A stretch of DNA of 45,323 nt. Origin: Rhodocyclaceae bacterium. GTDB lineage: Bacteria > Pseudomonadota > Gammaproteobacteria > Burkholderiales > Rhodocyclaceae. The position numbers were made by a program, and so were the translations under genes. The notes under the pieces were generated by a model, which saw nothing but the letters and a program-made list of their open reading frames with translations, made no database searches and was not told where the DNA came from. The stretch spans positions 1 through 45,323 of the forward strand of contig JAGRFY010000089.1 of assembly GCA_020445765.1 (NCBI GenBank), given 5' to 3'. Below, one piece after another: positions 7,415-15,562 of this stretch (position 1 is the first letter of the stretch; the number at the start of each line of letters is the position of its first letter).

Positions 7415-9517
7415 TCAAGCTTTGCGGCCGGATGTCGTCACCTGCGCCAGTCGGCGCGCCGCTACCTCGAGCGGCGACGGGATCTGCAGCAGGTGGGCGT
7501 TGCCGCTCTCGGCCAGTTCGGAAAGCGCTCGCCGGCTGACCAGCAGCAGGGATTCACCGTCGGTGCCGACCAGTATCATCAGCTGGCGCATCGGCCCGAT
7601 CCAGCCGACGCAGCCATGCCAGCGCCCGAGTTCTTCGCCCTGCAGGAACAGCCAGGCGCCGATGTCGACCGACTGCAGCCACTTCGGCGCGACCGCGTCA
7701 CGCGGGCTGTGGCCACCATGCATCAGCAAGCGCGCCCGGTCGATGCCGGGCACCGGACGCAGACGCAGGCCGATCGGACGCATCCGGCGATAGGACGGGG
7801 GTGGCACGTTGCGCACGATCGCGGCGTGAAGATCCATGCACGGGGCCAGTGCCGCATTGCGGCGCTGCGGATCGAGGCCGAGCAGATCGATGCCGCCCTG
7901 CAGCCGCTTGATCAGATCGGGCAGTCGCGGCAGCAGCCGCTGACCGTCTTCGATCGGCTGAACGCTGTCCACCAGCTCCGCGCCGGCGCGCAGCAAGGTG
8001 TCGTACTCGACACTGCGATCACCCTTGGCATAGGCGGTGCGTGCCAGCACCTGGACCCAATACAACTCGAGAAAGTCGACCACGGCATCCGGTGTCCGTG
8101 CGTCGATCAAGGCCCGCAGTGCCCGGCTGGCACCGGCCAGACAGCTGTCGTGGCGCTCCGAACGCAGGGCGGCATCGGATGCGACGCGGGCCGCGTCGCG
8201 CATGCACTGGAGCCGTTCGTCGATCAGCGCGTCGGTGGCGGCCAGCGCGCGGCGCACGGCGTCGAGTGGGGAACCGGACGGTCCCGACAGTTGCTGTGCG
8301 ATGGCCTCGACGCGGCCCAGCCAGGCCGACTGGCCGCCGGCATCCGCTTCGATGCCGGCGCAGGCAGCGGCCATCGCCTGTGCCAGGCGACTGGCCGGAT
8401 GTTCGGGCGAGCTCAGCATGGCATCGCTCTCGACGGCGAGCTTGAGCAGCGGCAGGCGCAGGTGTCCGAGGGCCGTGCGCAGGCCGGTGGCCAGCGAGGG
8501 ATCGACCGACAGGCCGTCGAACAGGCGCTCGACGGTGAGGACCGCCGTCGCGCGTCGGGGCGACAGCAAGGAGGCCAGCTGGCTGCCGCTGAACTGGGCG
8601 CCGCTGGCCCCGCAATGCTCGTCGATCCACTGGAAGATCACGCGCATCAGGTCCGGCGGTACCGGCTGGTCGGTGCCCTCGCCAGTGCCTTCGGGCAGCA
8701 GCGACTGGTGAAGCGCCGCGATCGCACGGCCGGCCGGTGCCGTGCCCGGCACCCCGTCGCGATCAACTTGCGCCGCACGCGGCGCGGCAGTGCGACAGGC
8801 AATTCCGGCGGCGGCGAACCGATCGAGGAGGCGGCGGTAGAGGCCGCGCAGCACGTGCGCCAGCTCGTCGGCATTGTCGCTCAGCAGCTTGAGGCGCAGA
8901 TCGGGATCGAGGTCCGCCGACTCGGCCAGGCCGCGCAGGCCCCGGCAGGCAGCCTCGGGACCGACGGGACACTGTTCCGACGTGGTGTCGCGCTGCCCGA
9001 GCAATTGCATCATGCCGGCGTGCACGCGGGCCAGATCGTCTTCGCAGCGCTCTCGTGCACGCCGTGCCACGTCGTTGAGGACGATCGAGAATTCCAGGTC
9101 TTCCTCATGGACCAGACTGATTCGGGAGGCGGTGAGACTGCGGACCGCCTCGAAGCCCTTGCGGTCCTTGAGACCGGCGAGTTCGTCGAAGGCGGCACCG
9201 GCTTCATTGGCGAGCCCGGCGAGGATAGCGGCACGCACGAAGCCACGATCGCGGGCGAATGCCTCGAGCGCGTCGAGAAAATGTCGCCGGCAGCTCGCGA
9301 GCAGCTCGGAGTGGGCGGATTCGTTGGTCGCGTTCAGTGCTCGAATTCTCGTGATATCAAGGCGCTCTCGCCCGATGCTGACGTAATTTCGAGGTCTCTG
9401 CAAGATTCGATGATGGCAAGCGGACGAAGGGTGGCACGGCCTGCCCTCGAAGCGAGGGAGAAGTTCGGATGCACCCATGGATGCCTTGCACCTGGCGATC
9501 GGTGACGCGGGCGCCAT
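7415..9517 (-). CDS. DUF1631 family protein
   Basis: A large (up to 700 residues), mostly helical cytoplasmic protein of the DUF1631 family of gamma- and betaproteobacteria. It is recognised by LLKLAVESDAMLSSPEHPAS near the middle and a C-terminal small domain from about 600 (GAWLFLQGEELGRWHGCVG, RQLMILVGTDGESLLLVSRR), which resembles a PilZ-like barrel in layout. The function is unknown; some family members are linked to cyclic-di-GMP signalling, which is only suggestive here. The start is uncertain: the ATG at 9478 (MGASELL, with AAGG just upstream) is an alternative to 9517, and the first 40 residues look unconserved. Confidence 0.8.
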   Translation of the reverse strand: MAPASPIARCKASMGASELLPRFEGRPCHPSSACHHRILQRPRNYVSIGRERLDITRIRALNATNESAHSELLASCRRHFLDALEAFARDRGFVRAAILAGLANEAGAAFDELAGLKDRKGFEAVRSLTASRISLVHEEDLEFSIVLNDVARRARERCEDDLARVHAGMMQLLGQRDTTSEQCPVGPEAACRGLRGLAESADLDPDLRLKLLSDNADELAHVLRGLYRRLLDRFAAAGIACRTAAPRAAQVDRDGVPGTAPAGRAIAALHQSLLPEGTGEGTDQPVPPDLMRVIFQWIDEHCGASGAQFSGSQLASLLSPRRATAVLTVERLFDGLSVDPSLATGLRTALGHLRLPLLKLAVESDAMLSSPEHPASRLAQAMAAACAGIEADAGGQSAWLGRVEAIAQQLSGPSGSPLDAVRRALAATDALIDERLQCMRDAARVASDAALRSERHDSCLAGASRALRALIDARTPDAVVDFLELYWVQVLARTAYAKGDRSVEYDTLLRAGAELVDSVQPIEDGQRLLPRLPDLIKRLQGGIDLLGLDPQRRNAALAPCMDLHAAIVRNVPPPSYRRMRPIGLRLRPVPGIDRARLLMHGGHSPRDAVAPKWLQSVDIGAWLFLQGEELGRWHGCVGWIGPMRQLMILVGTDGESLLLVSRRALSELAESGNAHLLQIPSPLEVAARRLAQVTTSGRKA

Positions 9518-9633
9518 CGTCCCCGGCTTCTGCCTCGCCGACCAACTGCATGCGCTCGAACTGCAGCGCCAGAGATTGGCCCCGGAGTGGATTGTCCGCG
9601 AATGAATGGCGGCCGTGAATCGATCGATCCGTG

Positions 9634-10392
9634 TCAGGCCGTTCTCGCTGCCATCAACAGGGCGGGCAGCACGTGGCCGGCGGCGCCTCGCAGGTTGTAT
9701 GCCGCAATTTCGTCCAGCGCCGTCGGCCGCGGATTGACCTGAACGACGCAGGCGCCGCGCCGCGCGGCCCAGACCGGCATCTCAGCGGCTGGCCAGACCA
9801 GCGAGGAGGTGCCGACGCTGAACAGCAGATCGGCGCTGCCGATGGCTTCCATCGCGGCCTGCCAGTCCGCCTGCGGCAGCGGTTCGCCGAACCAGACCAC
9901 GCCGGGTCGAACCGTGCCGCCGCACTTCATGCAGGTCGGTGGCGGGATGCGCTCGCCGTCTTCGACCACAGCCGGGCTGCCGGCCGGGTGACGCGCCGGG
10001 CTGCCGCAATCGATGCACCGCGGCCGGTTCAGGTGGCCGTGAAGATGGGCGCAGACCTTGCTCCCGGCGCGTTCGTGGAGATCGTCCACATTCTGCGTCA
10101 CGACGCTGACGCGGCATTCGGCCGCCAGCGCCGCAATGGCCTCGTGGGCGGCATTCGGACGGGCATTCAGCACCTTCATCCGTCGCCACTCGTACCAGCC
10201 CCAGACCAATGCGGGATCCCGGGCGAAGGCTTCGGGTGTGGCCAGCTCGGTGGCATCGAAGCGCGACCAGAGACCGCTTTGCGCGTCGCGGAAGGTCGGG
10301 ATGCCGCTTTCGGCCGAGACACCGGCGCCGGTGAAGAAGAGGACGTGGCGGGCGCGGGCGAGCCGTGTCGGCAGATCGGCGGGAAGATCCAT
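9634..10392 (-). CDS. cobB: NAD-dependent protein deacylase, sirtuin (CobB-like)
   Basis: A 252-residue Sir2-family enzyme that removes acyl groups from lysines using NAD+. Visible motifs are GAGVSAESGIPTFRD (22-36), TQNVDDLHERAG (99-110), the catalytic His118 in HLHGHL, and two zinc-binding pairs CIDC (126-129) and CMKC (154-157). Tyr67 and Arg70 (WYEWR) match the YxxR signature of class III sirtuins that act on succinyl or malonyl lysine as well as acetyl lysine. The start at 10392 fits the usual beginning; the longer reading adds 19 unusual residues. It lies upstream of the DUF1631 gene on the same strand (116-base gap). Confidence 0.93.
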   Translation of the reverse strand: MDLPADLPTRLARARHVLFFTGAGVSAESGIPTFRDAQSGLWSRFDATELATPEAFARDPALVWGWYEWRRMKVLNARPNAAHEAIAALAAECRVSVVTQNVDDLHERAGSKVCAHLHGHLNRPRCIDCGSPARHPAGSPAVVEDGERIPPPTCMKCGGTVRPGVVWFGEPLPQADWQAAMEAIGSADLLFSVGTSSLVWPAAEMPVWAARRGACVVQVNPRPTALDEIAAYNLRGAAGHVLPALLMAARTA

Positions 10393-10447
10393 GAATGCGG
10401 AGGCAGGCGTCGGGTTGCCGTCAAGGATACGCTGCGCGCCGCCAATC

Positions 10448-10481
10448 AAAAAACATCGGGCCGGTGTTCAACCGGCCCGAT
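10448..10481 (-). terminator. Strong intrinsic terminator of the 44-residue peptide gene
   Basis: A perfect 11-bp stem, ATCGGGCCGGT (10455-10465) with ACCGGCCCGAT (10471-10481) and a 5-base loop. On the minus strand it is followed by a run of six T (10448-10453). It lies 24 bases past the stop of the peptide gene and separates it from the sirtuin gene. Confidence 0.85.
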
Positions 10482-10504
10482 TCTTTGCGCCCTCGCCGGG
10501 CGCT

Positions 10505-10639
10505 TCAGGCTGATGGCTTCTTCGGCGTACTCATCCCGCCACGGTCGTCCGTTCCATGGTCGCCTGAGCACCCGGCCCAGACATTGACGCTTGCTACGGA
10601 TAAAAGGGTTGCCATCAATGCCGCAATGAAACGTGACAT
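10505..10639 (-). CDS. Small exported Cys-containing peptide (44 residues)
   Basis: A short gene reading MSRFIAALMATLLSVASVNV, then WAGCSGDHGTDDRGG and a Lys/Pro/Ser tail. Residues 1-22 look like a Sec signal peptide; cleavage after VWA would leave a peptide of about 22 residues with one Cys. WAGC is not a good lipobox, but lipidation cannot be excluded. Support: AAGGAG 5 bases before the ATG, a promoter-like pair at 10669-10697 with 17-base spacing, and a strong terminator right after the stop. It therefore looks like an independent transcription unit. No function is recognised. Confidence 0.72.
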   Translation of the reverse strand: MSRFIAALMATLLSVASVNVWAGCSGDHGTDDRGGMSTPKKPSA

Positions 10640-10668
10640 TCAGTCTCCTTTACCGTTGCCACGCTCTT

Positions 10669-10697
10669 TTTCTAGTCAGGGAATTCGCTTGAATCAA
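10669..10697 (-). promoter_or_regulatory. Candidate promoter of the 44-residue peptide gene
   Basis: On the minus strand TTGATT (10692-10697) is followed after exactly 17 bases by TAGAAA (10669-10674), each 4/6 to the sigma-70 consensus, about 30 bases before the ATG. The -35 overlaps the stop of the DUF2145 gene. Confidence 0.45.
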
Positions 10698-11695
10698 GCC
10701 GACTTTCGGCGCCGTCGGACGAGTGGCCGAAAAGCCGGAGCGAGCGGTCGCCCGGTGCCCGAACACCTGGCGAAACCGGAGCGGGCCAAAGACGGACGAA
10801 ACCCGGCATTTACCAGCAACGCCGGGCTGCCGCGGATACTCGCGCGTTTTCGCCCCGGCGGCGCGGAGGCGGCGCCGTCCGCCCGGTCCAGATCTGGCGC
10901 CCGAAGCTGGCGCGGCGCTTCGCCGTTGCCGCTCCGCTGCAACCATTCGAAGACCGATTCGACAGTGACGGTGGCGATTCGACCGGCGATGCGGTGATGC
11001 CAGGGGTGGTCGTCGAAGGCGATGTGTCGGCTGCCGATCCGGGCCGCGAAGCGGGCCAGCGCGGGCAGTCGCAACACCTGGGGACGGTAGTCGAGCCGCG
11101 CCAGCGCGCGTTGGGCGTCGCGCCGGTCGCCGACCCGGGGGTCCAGCCCGCCAGCTAGGGTTTCGAGCGCCCACTGGTTGCTCTGCTGATAGCGGGTGCG
11201 CCACGGGTAGGCCAGCATGCTGTAGCGAGGCTCGTGCAGGCGCTCGAGCCAACGGTCGTCGGCGAGCCGCGCCGGCAGTGTGTCTGCCAGGGGTGGGCGC
11301 AGCACGACGACACCCGCGACGAATCGGTGCAGGCCGTCGCCGAAGAACTCGGCAAGCCCCTGGCGGTAGAGTTCGCCGCGCGCCGTGCCGCAGGGGTTGA
11401 GCTTGTGCACCACGCGCCACGCGCCACGGCCGCCGAGCGCATCGTCGTCGCGATAGGCGATGCCCAGGTGCGAATATTCGAGGCCGTAGGCTGACAGGTC
11501 CTGGCCCGCACGGGCCAGGACGACGACGCGTGCACCGCGAGCGTCGAGCTGGCGCGCAGTGTGCGCGGCCAGCGCCAGGCCACGGCGGAAGGCATCGAGG
11601 GTCGGCCGCTGCGCACTGCAATCCTGACCGCCTCGAGCCAGCAACGGCATCAGCAGCAACAGCCACAGCCAGCGCGACACGGCATGCCCGATCAT
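10694..11695 (-). CDS. DUF2145 domain protein, exported
   Basis: A 333-residue protein with a signal peptide (about 1-20, WLWLLLLMPLLARG). The DUF2145 domain fills roughly 22-255 and includes GLEYSHLGIAYRD, VVHKLNPCGT, YSMLAYPWRTRYQQSNQW and HIAFDDHPWHHR. The conserved His, Asp and Cys pattern suggests a papain-like/NlpC-type hydrolase fold, but the activity is unknown. After about residue 255 comes a 75-80 residue Arg/Pro/Ala-rich tail, longer than I expect for the family; it may reflect a shift or read-through into non-coding sequence. Its ATG overlaps the preceding gene's stop (ATGA), making it the last gene of a three-gene operon. Confidence 0.82.
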   Translation of the reverse strand: MIGHAVSRWLWLLLLMPLLARGGQDCSAQRPTLDAFRRGLALAAHTARQLDARGARVVVLARAGQDLSAYGLEYSHLGIAYRDDDALGGRGAWRVVHKLNPCGTARGELYRQGLAEFFGDGLHRFVAGVVVLRPPLADTLPARLADDRWLERLHEPRYSMLAYPWRTRYQQSNQWALETLAGGLDPRVGDRRDAQRALARLDYRPQVLRLPALARFAARIGSRHIAFDDHPWHHRIAGRIATVTVESVFEWLQRSGNGEAPRQLRAPDLDRADGAASAPPGRKRASIRGSPALLVNAGFRPSLARSGFARCSGTGRPLAPAFRPLVRRRRKSA

Positions 11696-12126
11696 TGCGT
11701 GATGCGCTCGTCGTGGAGCAGCGAGCGGCCGATCGTATTGGGCACGAAGCACAGCGCCTCGCCGGCCGCCGACAGGATCCAGCCGGCAGCGACGACGGTG
11801 ACGGATAGGATCGCACCGACCGTCGCCGTGGCCGCCAGCGCCGCACCCGATGCGAATTCGAGAATGGCCGAAGCCCCGTCCGAGGCGCGTTCGAGCACCC
11901 AGGTCGTGGTGTCTGCCGAGACCTCGATGGCGCTCAGGGTCAGGGTCGCGCCGGCGACCAGGATCAGCACCGGCGCCGCCACCAGCGAGGCCACCGGCAG
12001 CGCCAGCGACGCAGACGACGCAGCACTGGCGGAGGACGGGCCGTCGTGGGCGTGGACGACCCCGGCGAAGGTCGCTGCCGCCATGCCGACCACCATGCCG
12101 AGATGTCGCCGACGAAGCGGGTTCAT
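11692..12126 (-). CDS. Ala/Ser-rich exported membrane protein of the DUF2145 operon
   Basis: A 144-residue protein with a signal peptide (1-26, ending VVHA), a Ser/Ala-rich stretch (28-42) and hydrophobic segments at about 43-66 and 90-120. The end is conserved-looking: GEALCFVPNTIGRSLLHDER. I do not recognise a named family, though similar small Ser/Ala-rich proteins are often encoded next to DUF2145 genes. Both ends overlap neighbours by ATGA, so translation is coupled to the YiaA-like and DUF2145 proteins and a shared envelope role is likely. Confidence 0.8.
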   Translation of the reverse strand: MNPLRRRHLGMVVGMAAATFAGVVHAHDGPSSASAASSASLALPVASLVAAPVLILVAGATLTLSAIEVSADTTTWVLERASDGASAILEFASGAALAATATVGAILSVTVVAAGWILSAAGEALCFVPNTIGRSLLHDERITQ

Positions 12127-12578
12127 TGCGCCACCCCGGTCGGCCGCCCGTCGTCGAGAATCGCCGGCGACGAAGCCGCACGCTCGCATTCCCATTGGTC
12201 GCGCAGGGTCTTGGCCAGCGTGAAGGCGCTGGAGATCAGGTACAGCCAGCTGACCGCCAGGTAGGCCTTCCAGGTCGGGTTGATCCCCATCGTCCACAGT
12301 CCCCAGGCGGTCATCGCCAGCGCCGTCGCGAAGCCGCCCCAGACCACCAGCTTCCAGCCCGGCGTGTCGCGGCTGCCCGCCTCGCCGTCGCGGATTGCCT
12401 TGGCCAGTGCAAAGGCGGACGACAGGCTGAAGGCATAGCCCATCACGATGAAGGCGCGATCGAGGCCGTCGCCCGGTAGCCATGCCAGGCCGCTCGCGCA
12501 CAACAGGCCGGCGAGGCCGAAGGAGATCCAGACTTGCGCTCGCCAGGCGCGGGTGTCGCGGCGGATGGTCGCTTGCAT
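12123..12578 (-). CDS. YiaA/YiaB-type inner-membrane protein
   Basis: A 151-residue protein with two similar two-helix units, matching the YiaAB domain: AQVWISFGLAGLLCASGLAW / MGYAFSLSSAFALAKAIRD and WKLVVWGGFATALAMTAWGL / SWLYLISSAFTLAKTLRD. It has four membrane helices in total; the biochemical role is unknown. The ATG at 12578 has GAGGAAG 7 bases upstream. It is the first gene of the three-gene minus-strand operon and is divergent from the XRE-type regulator, which may control it. Confidence 0.88.
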   Translation of the reverse strand: MQATIRRDTRAWRAQVWISFGLAGLLCASGLAWLPGDGLDRAFIVMGYAFSLSSAFALAKAIRDGEAGSRDTPGWKLVVWGGFATALAMTAWGLWTMGINPTWKAYLAVSWLYLISSAFTLAKTLRDQWECERAASSPAILDDGRPTGVAQ

Positions 12579-12763
12579 CGTGTGCTTCCTCGTCGATTGA
12601 AGGTGCCTCGATGCTGGCGCCGGCATCGTCTGGCGACAACGGATACGGCCGTGGTGCCGGATCGAGCGCCGTTCGGTATCGTTGGCCGATACCCGGGCAA
12701 CGGCACTCGTCAGTCGCGAGGCAGGCTTCTATGCTTGGCACCGACCCATCCGGAGCATCGGCA

Positions 12764-13525
12764 ATGAGCACGACCCACGACCTGATCGAGATCCTAAAGG
12801 CCGAGCTGAAGGCCGCCGGCCTCACTTACGCGGCGCTGGCGCGCGAACTCGGCATCGCCGAATCCAGTGTCAAGCGGATGTTCTCGGCAGCCGGCGACAT
12901 GCCGTTGTCGCGCGTCGACGCGATCTGCCGGATCCTGAAGCTCGATTTCGCCGACCTGTCGCGCAGTGTCGCCGAGTGCGAGCCACTGCTGACCGAGCTG
13001 TCGCTCGCTCAGGAGCGGGCGGTCGTGGCCGACCGCCAATTGCTGCTGGTGGCGATCTGCTGCCTATCGCGCTGGACCTTCGAGCAGATCGTCGCGACCT
13101 ACCGTCTGTCAGAACCGGAATGCATTCGGGCCCTGGTCCATCTCGACCGCCTCGGCGTGATCGATCTGCGACCCGACAACCGCTACCACCTCAAGCTGGC
13201 GAAGGGTTTCCGCTGGCGACCTCATGGGCCGGTGATGGGATTCTTCCGGGCCGAGGTGATCGACGACTACTTCGACGGCGGCTTCGACGGCGAGTCCGAG
13301 ATGCTGATGGTGGTCAATGGCCAGATCGGGCGCAGCCAGGCCCGTGCGCTGCGCGAGCGCCTGGCGCGCATCGGCCAGGACTTCGCCCAGCAGCACATCG
13401 TCGATCAGAAGCTGCCGGCCGACCAGCGGCGACCCTATACCATCGTGGTCGGCATGCGTTCGTGGCTGATGGCCGCCTTCCGCGACCTGATGCGGCCGGA
13501 GGTGCAATGGCCGCCGCAGGCCTGA
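12764..13525 (+). CDS. XRE-family helix-turn-helix regulator
   Basis: A 253-residue cytoplasmic regulator. Residues 5-62 form an XRE-type HTH (LIEILKAELKAAGLTYAALA, ELGIAESSVKRMFSA, LSRVDAICRILKLDFADL). The rest (75-250) is a helical domain with a second winged-helix-like stretch (FEQIVATYRLSEPECIRALV, LDRLGVIDLRPDNRYHLKLA) and an unknown C-terminal part. GGAG precedes the ATG by 9 bases; an in-frame ATG at 12731 is an alternative. It is divergent from the YiaA-DUF2145 operon and 73 bases upstream of the amidohydrolase operon, so it could regulate either. The ligand is unknown. Confidence 0.87.
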   Translation: MSTTHDLIEILKAELKAAGLTYAALARELGIAESSVKRMFSAAGDMPLSRVDAICRILKLDFADLSRSVAECEPLLTELSLAQERAVVADRQLLLVAICCLSRWTFEQIVATYRLSEPECIRALVHLDRLGVIDLRPDNRYHLKLAKGFRWRPHGPVMGFFRAEVIDDYFDGGFDGESEMLMVVNGQIGRSQARALRERLARIGQDFAQQHIVDQKLPADQRRPYTIVVGMRSWLMAAFRDLMRPEVQWPPQA

Positions 13526-13598
13526 GCCGTGGCGCGCAGCGACATGGCGCGACCGCAATGAACTCCTTTGCCCGATTCCGCCTTCCAAGGCTGCGACC

Positions 13599-14852
13599 AT
13601 GAGTGCACCGGTCGATCCTGCCCGTCGTCGCTGGCTGCGCGGCTCACTCGGCGCCGGTGTGCTGGCGGTGGCCGGCATCGCGACGCAGGCCCGGCCGCGC
13701 CTGATCAATCCGTGCGGGGCGACCGTGGCCGACGATCTGGCCGCCCACCCGAGGGTCCTCGCAGCCTGGCACGGACTCGATCCGGCGCGCGTCTGGGACT
13801 GCCATGCCCATCTCGCCGGTGTCGGCGATGCGGACAGCGGCATCCGGATCTCGCCGACGATGCTCAGTCCGTGGCACCCGGCCGAGTACGTCCAGCGCCT
13901 GTTCTACATGAATGCCGCCTGCGTCGAGGACGCCCCCGGCCGGGTCGACGACAGCTTCGTCGAGCGCCTGCACGCCTTGATGGGCGACATGCCGTCGGGC
14001 TTCAAACTGATGCTCTACGCGTTCGAACAGGCCCACGACGATCTTGGTCGTCCCCTGCCGGCGGCGAGCACCTTCCATGTGCCGAACCGCTGGGCCAGGC
14101 GGATAGCGCTCGCGGCGCCGGCGCGCTTCGAGTGGGTATGCTCGATCCATCCCTATCGACCCGACGCGATCGATGTGCTCGAGACCGCCGTCGCCGGCGG
14201 CGCGCGCGCCGTCAAGTGGTTGCCGCAGGCGATGGCGATCGACCCCGCCGACCCCGCCTGCGATCGCTTCTACGCGGCACTGGCTCGACTCGGGCTGCCC
14301 CTGATCACCCACGCCGGTGAAGAGCGCGCGGTGCACGGCGCCGGCCGTCCGGACTGGGGCAACCCGCTGCGCCTGCGCCGGGCGCTGGACCATGGTGTGC
14401 GCGTCGTGCTGGCCCATTGCGCAAGCATCGGCGACGATTACGATCTCGACCGCGGCGCTGCTGCCCATCCGGTGCCGAGCTTCGATCTGTTCGCCCGCAT
14501 GATGGACGAGCCAAGGGGCCGGACCGGCCTCTTCGGCGACATCTCGGCGGTGGTCTTTCGCAATCGGCCGCCCGGCGTCGTTCGACGCCTGATCGAAACC
14601 GAGGACTGGCACGGGCGTTTGCTCTACGGCAGCGACTACCCGCTGCCGGGCGTGTTGCCGCTGACGTCGCCGACGTCGCTGGCCGCGGCAGGTCTCCTCG
14701 ACGACGAAATGGTCGATCTGCTCGACCGCCTGCAGCTCGCGAACCCGCTGCTGTTCGATCTGGTGTTGAAGCGCTCGCTGCGCAGCGGCGATCGGACGCT
14801 GCCGGCCCGGGTGTTCGAGACCCGTCGGGTGTTCGACCAGGGAATCGCATGA
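13599..14852 (+). CDS. Tat-exported amidohydrolase-family protein
   Basis: A 417-residue amidohydrolase-superfamily protein. The N-terminus carries a twin-arginine signal (ARRRWLRGSLGAGVLAVAG, 8-26), implying export of a folded metalloenzyme. Metal-site motifs are the HxH in WDCHAHL (His69, His71), the strand-4 Lys region AVKWLPQAM, ITHAGEE, LAHCASIGDDYD and the final Asp in YGSDYPLPG. The layout is that of the amidohydrolase-2 group (decarboxylase/lactonase-like). The substrate is unknown. Its stop overlaps the DUF3047 start (ATGA), opening a four-gene operon. Confidence 0.87.
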   Translation: MSAPVDPARRRWLRGSLGAGVLAVAGIATQARPRLINPCGATVADDLAAHPRVLAAWHGLDPARVWDCHAHLAGVGDADSGIRISPTMLSPWHPAEYVQRLFYMNAACVEDAPGRVDDSFVERLHALMGDMPSGFKLMLYAFEQAHDDLGRPLPAASTFHVPNRWARRIALAAPARFEWVCSIHPYRPDAIDVLETAVAGGARAVKWLPQAMAIDPADPACDRFYAALARLGLPLITHAGEERAVHGAGRPDWGNPLRLRRALDHGVRVVLAHCASIGDDYDLDRGAAAHPVPSFDLFARMMDEPRGRTGLFGDISAVVFRNRPPGVVRRLIETEDWHGRLLYGSDYPLPGVLPLTSPTSLAAAGLLDDEMVDLLDRLQLANPLLFDLVLKRSLRSGDRTLPARVFETRRVFDQGIA

Positions 14853-15562
14853 AGCCCCCTTGGATGATCCTCCTGCTTGTGATTGCACTGAGGTCCTCGG
14901 CAGCAGAGCCGTCGCAACCGGCGTCGTTTTCCAGCGCCGCAGCGCTGCCGTCGGGTTGGCGCCACGTGCCCTTGCCGAAGGTCGAGCGTGCCAACGCTTT
15001 CCGCCTGGTGATGGATGGCGGCGTGCAGGTTCTCGAGGTGCGATCGGCCGGCTCCGCATCGACCCTGTCGCACACCGTCGCGGTGGACCCGGCGGTCACG
15101 CCGTGGCTGCGCTGGCGCTGGAAGGTCAGTGGGGCCGTGCCCGGCTCGGATCTGCGCGACAAGGCTGGTGACGACTACGCCGGCCGGCTCTACGTATTCT
15201 TCGACTACGACCCCGCGCGCCTGCCGCTGGGCCAGCGGATCGCCTTCTATCTGGCCCGTTCGATCCACGGTGACGCATTGCCGGCGGCGGCCCTGTGCTA
15301 CGTCTGGGGCACCGCCCAGCAGGCGGGCACGATTGCGCCGAATCCCTATACCGATAGACTGCGCATGGTGGTGCTCGAGAGCGGTGATCGGCGGGCCGCG
15401 CGCTGGGTGATCGAGGTCCGTGACATCGCCGCCGATTTCGCGGCCGCCTTCGGCGAACCGGCGCCGGCCGTCACCGGCATTGCGATCGGCGCCGACACCG
15501 ACAACACTGGCGCCACGGTCACCGTCCGCTTCGGCGACATCAGCTTCGGAACCCGACCATGA
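14849..15562 (+). CDS. DUF3047 exported protein
   Basis: A 237-residue protein with a signal peptide (1-19, LLLVIALRSSAA). The DUF3047 domain covers most of the rest: LRWRWKVSGAVPGSDLR, KAGDDYAGRLYVFFDYD, LCYVWGTAQQAGTIAPNPYT, and the closing IAIGADTDNTGATVTVRFGD. The domain looks like an all-beta sugar- or ligand-binding fold; its function is not established. ATGA overlaps at both ends couple it to the amidohydrolase and the FAD protein, so it probably works with them in the envelope. Confidence 0.87.
   Translation: MKPPWMILLLVIALRSSAAEPSQPASFSSAAALPSGWRHVPLPKVERANAFRLVMDGGVQVLEVRSAGSASTLSHTVAVDPAVTPWLRWRWKVSGAVPGSDLRDKAGDDYAGRLYVFFDYDPARLPLGQRIAFYLARSIHGDALPAAALCYVWGTAQQAGTIAPNPYTDRLRMVVLESGDRRAARWVIEVRDIAADFAAAFGEPAPAVTGIAIGADTDNTGATVTVRFGDISFGTRP

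Noticed and set aside
7400-9505. Very long plus-strand open frame antisense to the DUF1631 gene
   Set aside because: A high-GC shadow frame; its translation is low in hydrophobic pattern and has no recognisable motif, whereas the minus frame has clear DUF1631 signatures.
9478-9605. Short plus-strand ORF (MDALHLAIGDAGAIVPG...) opposite the DUF1631 start
   Set aside because: 42 codons overlapping the 5' end of a longer gene on the other strand, with no family match or ribosome site.
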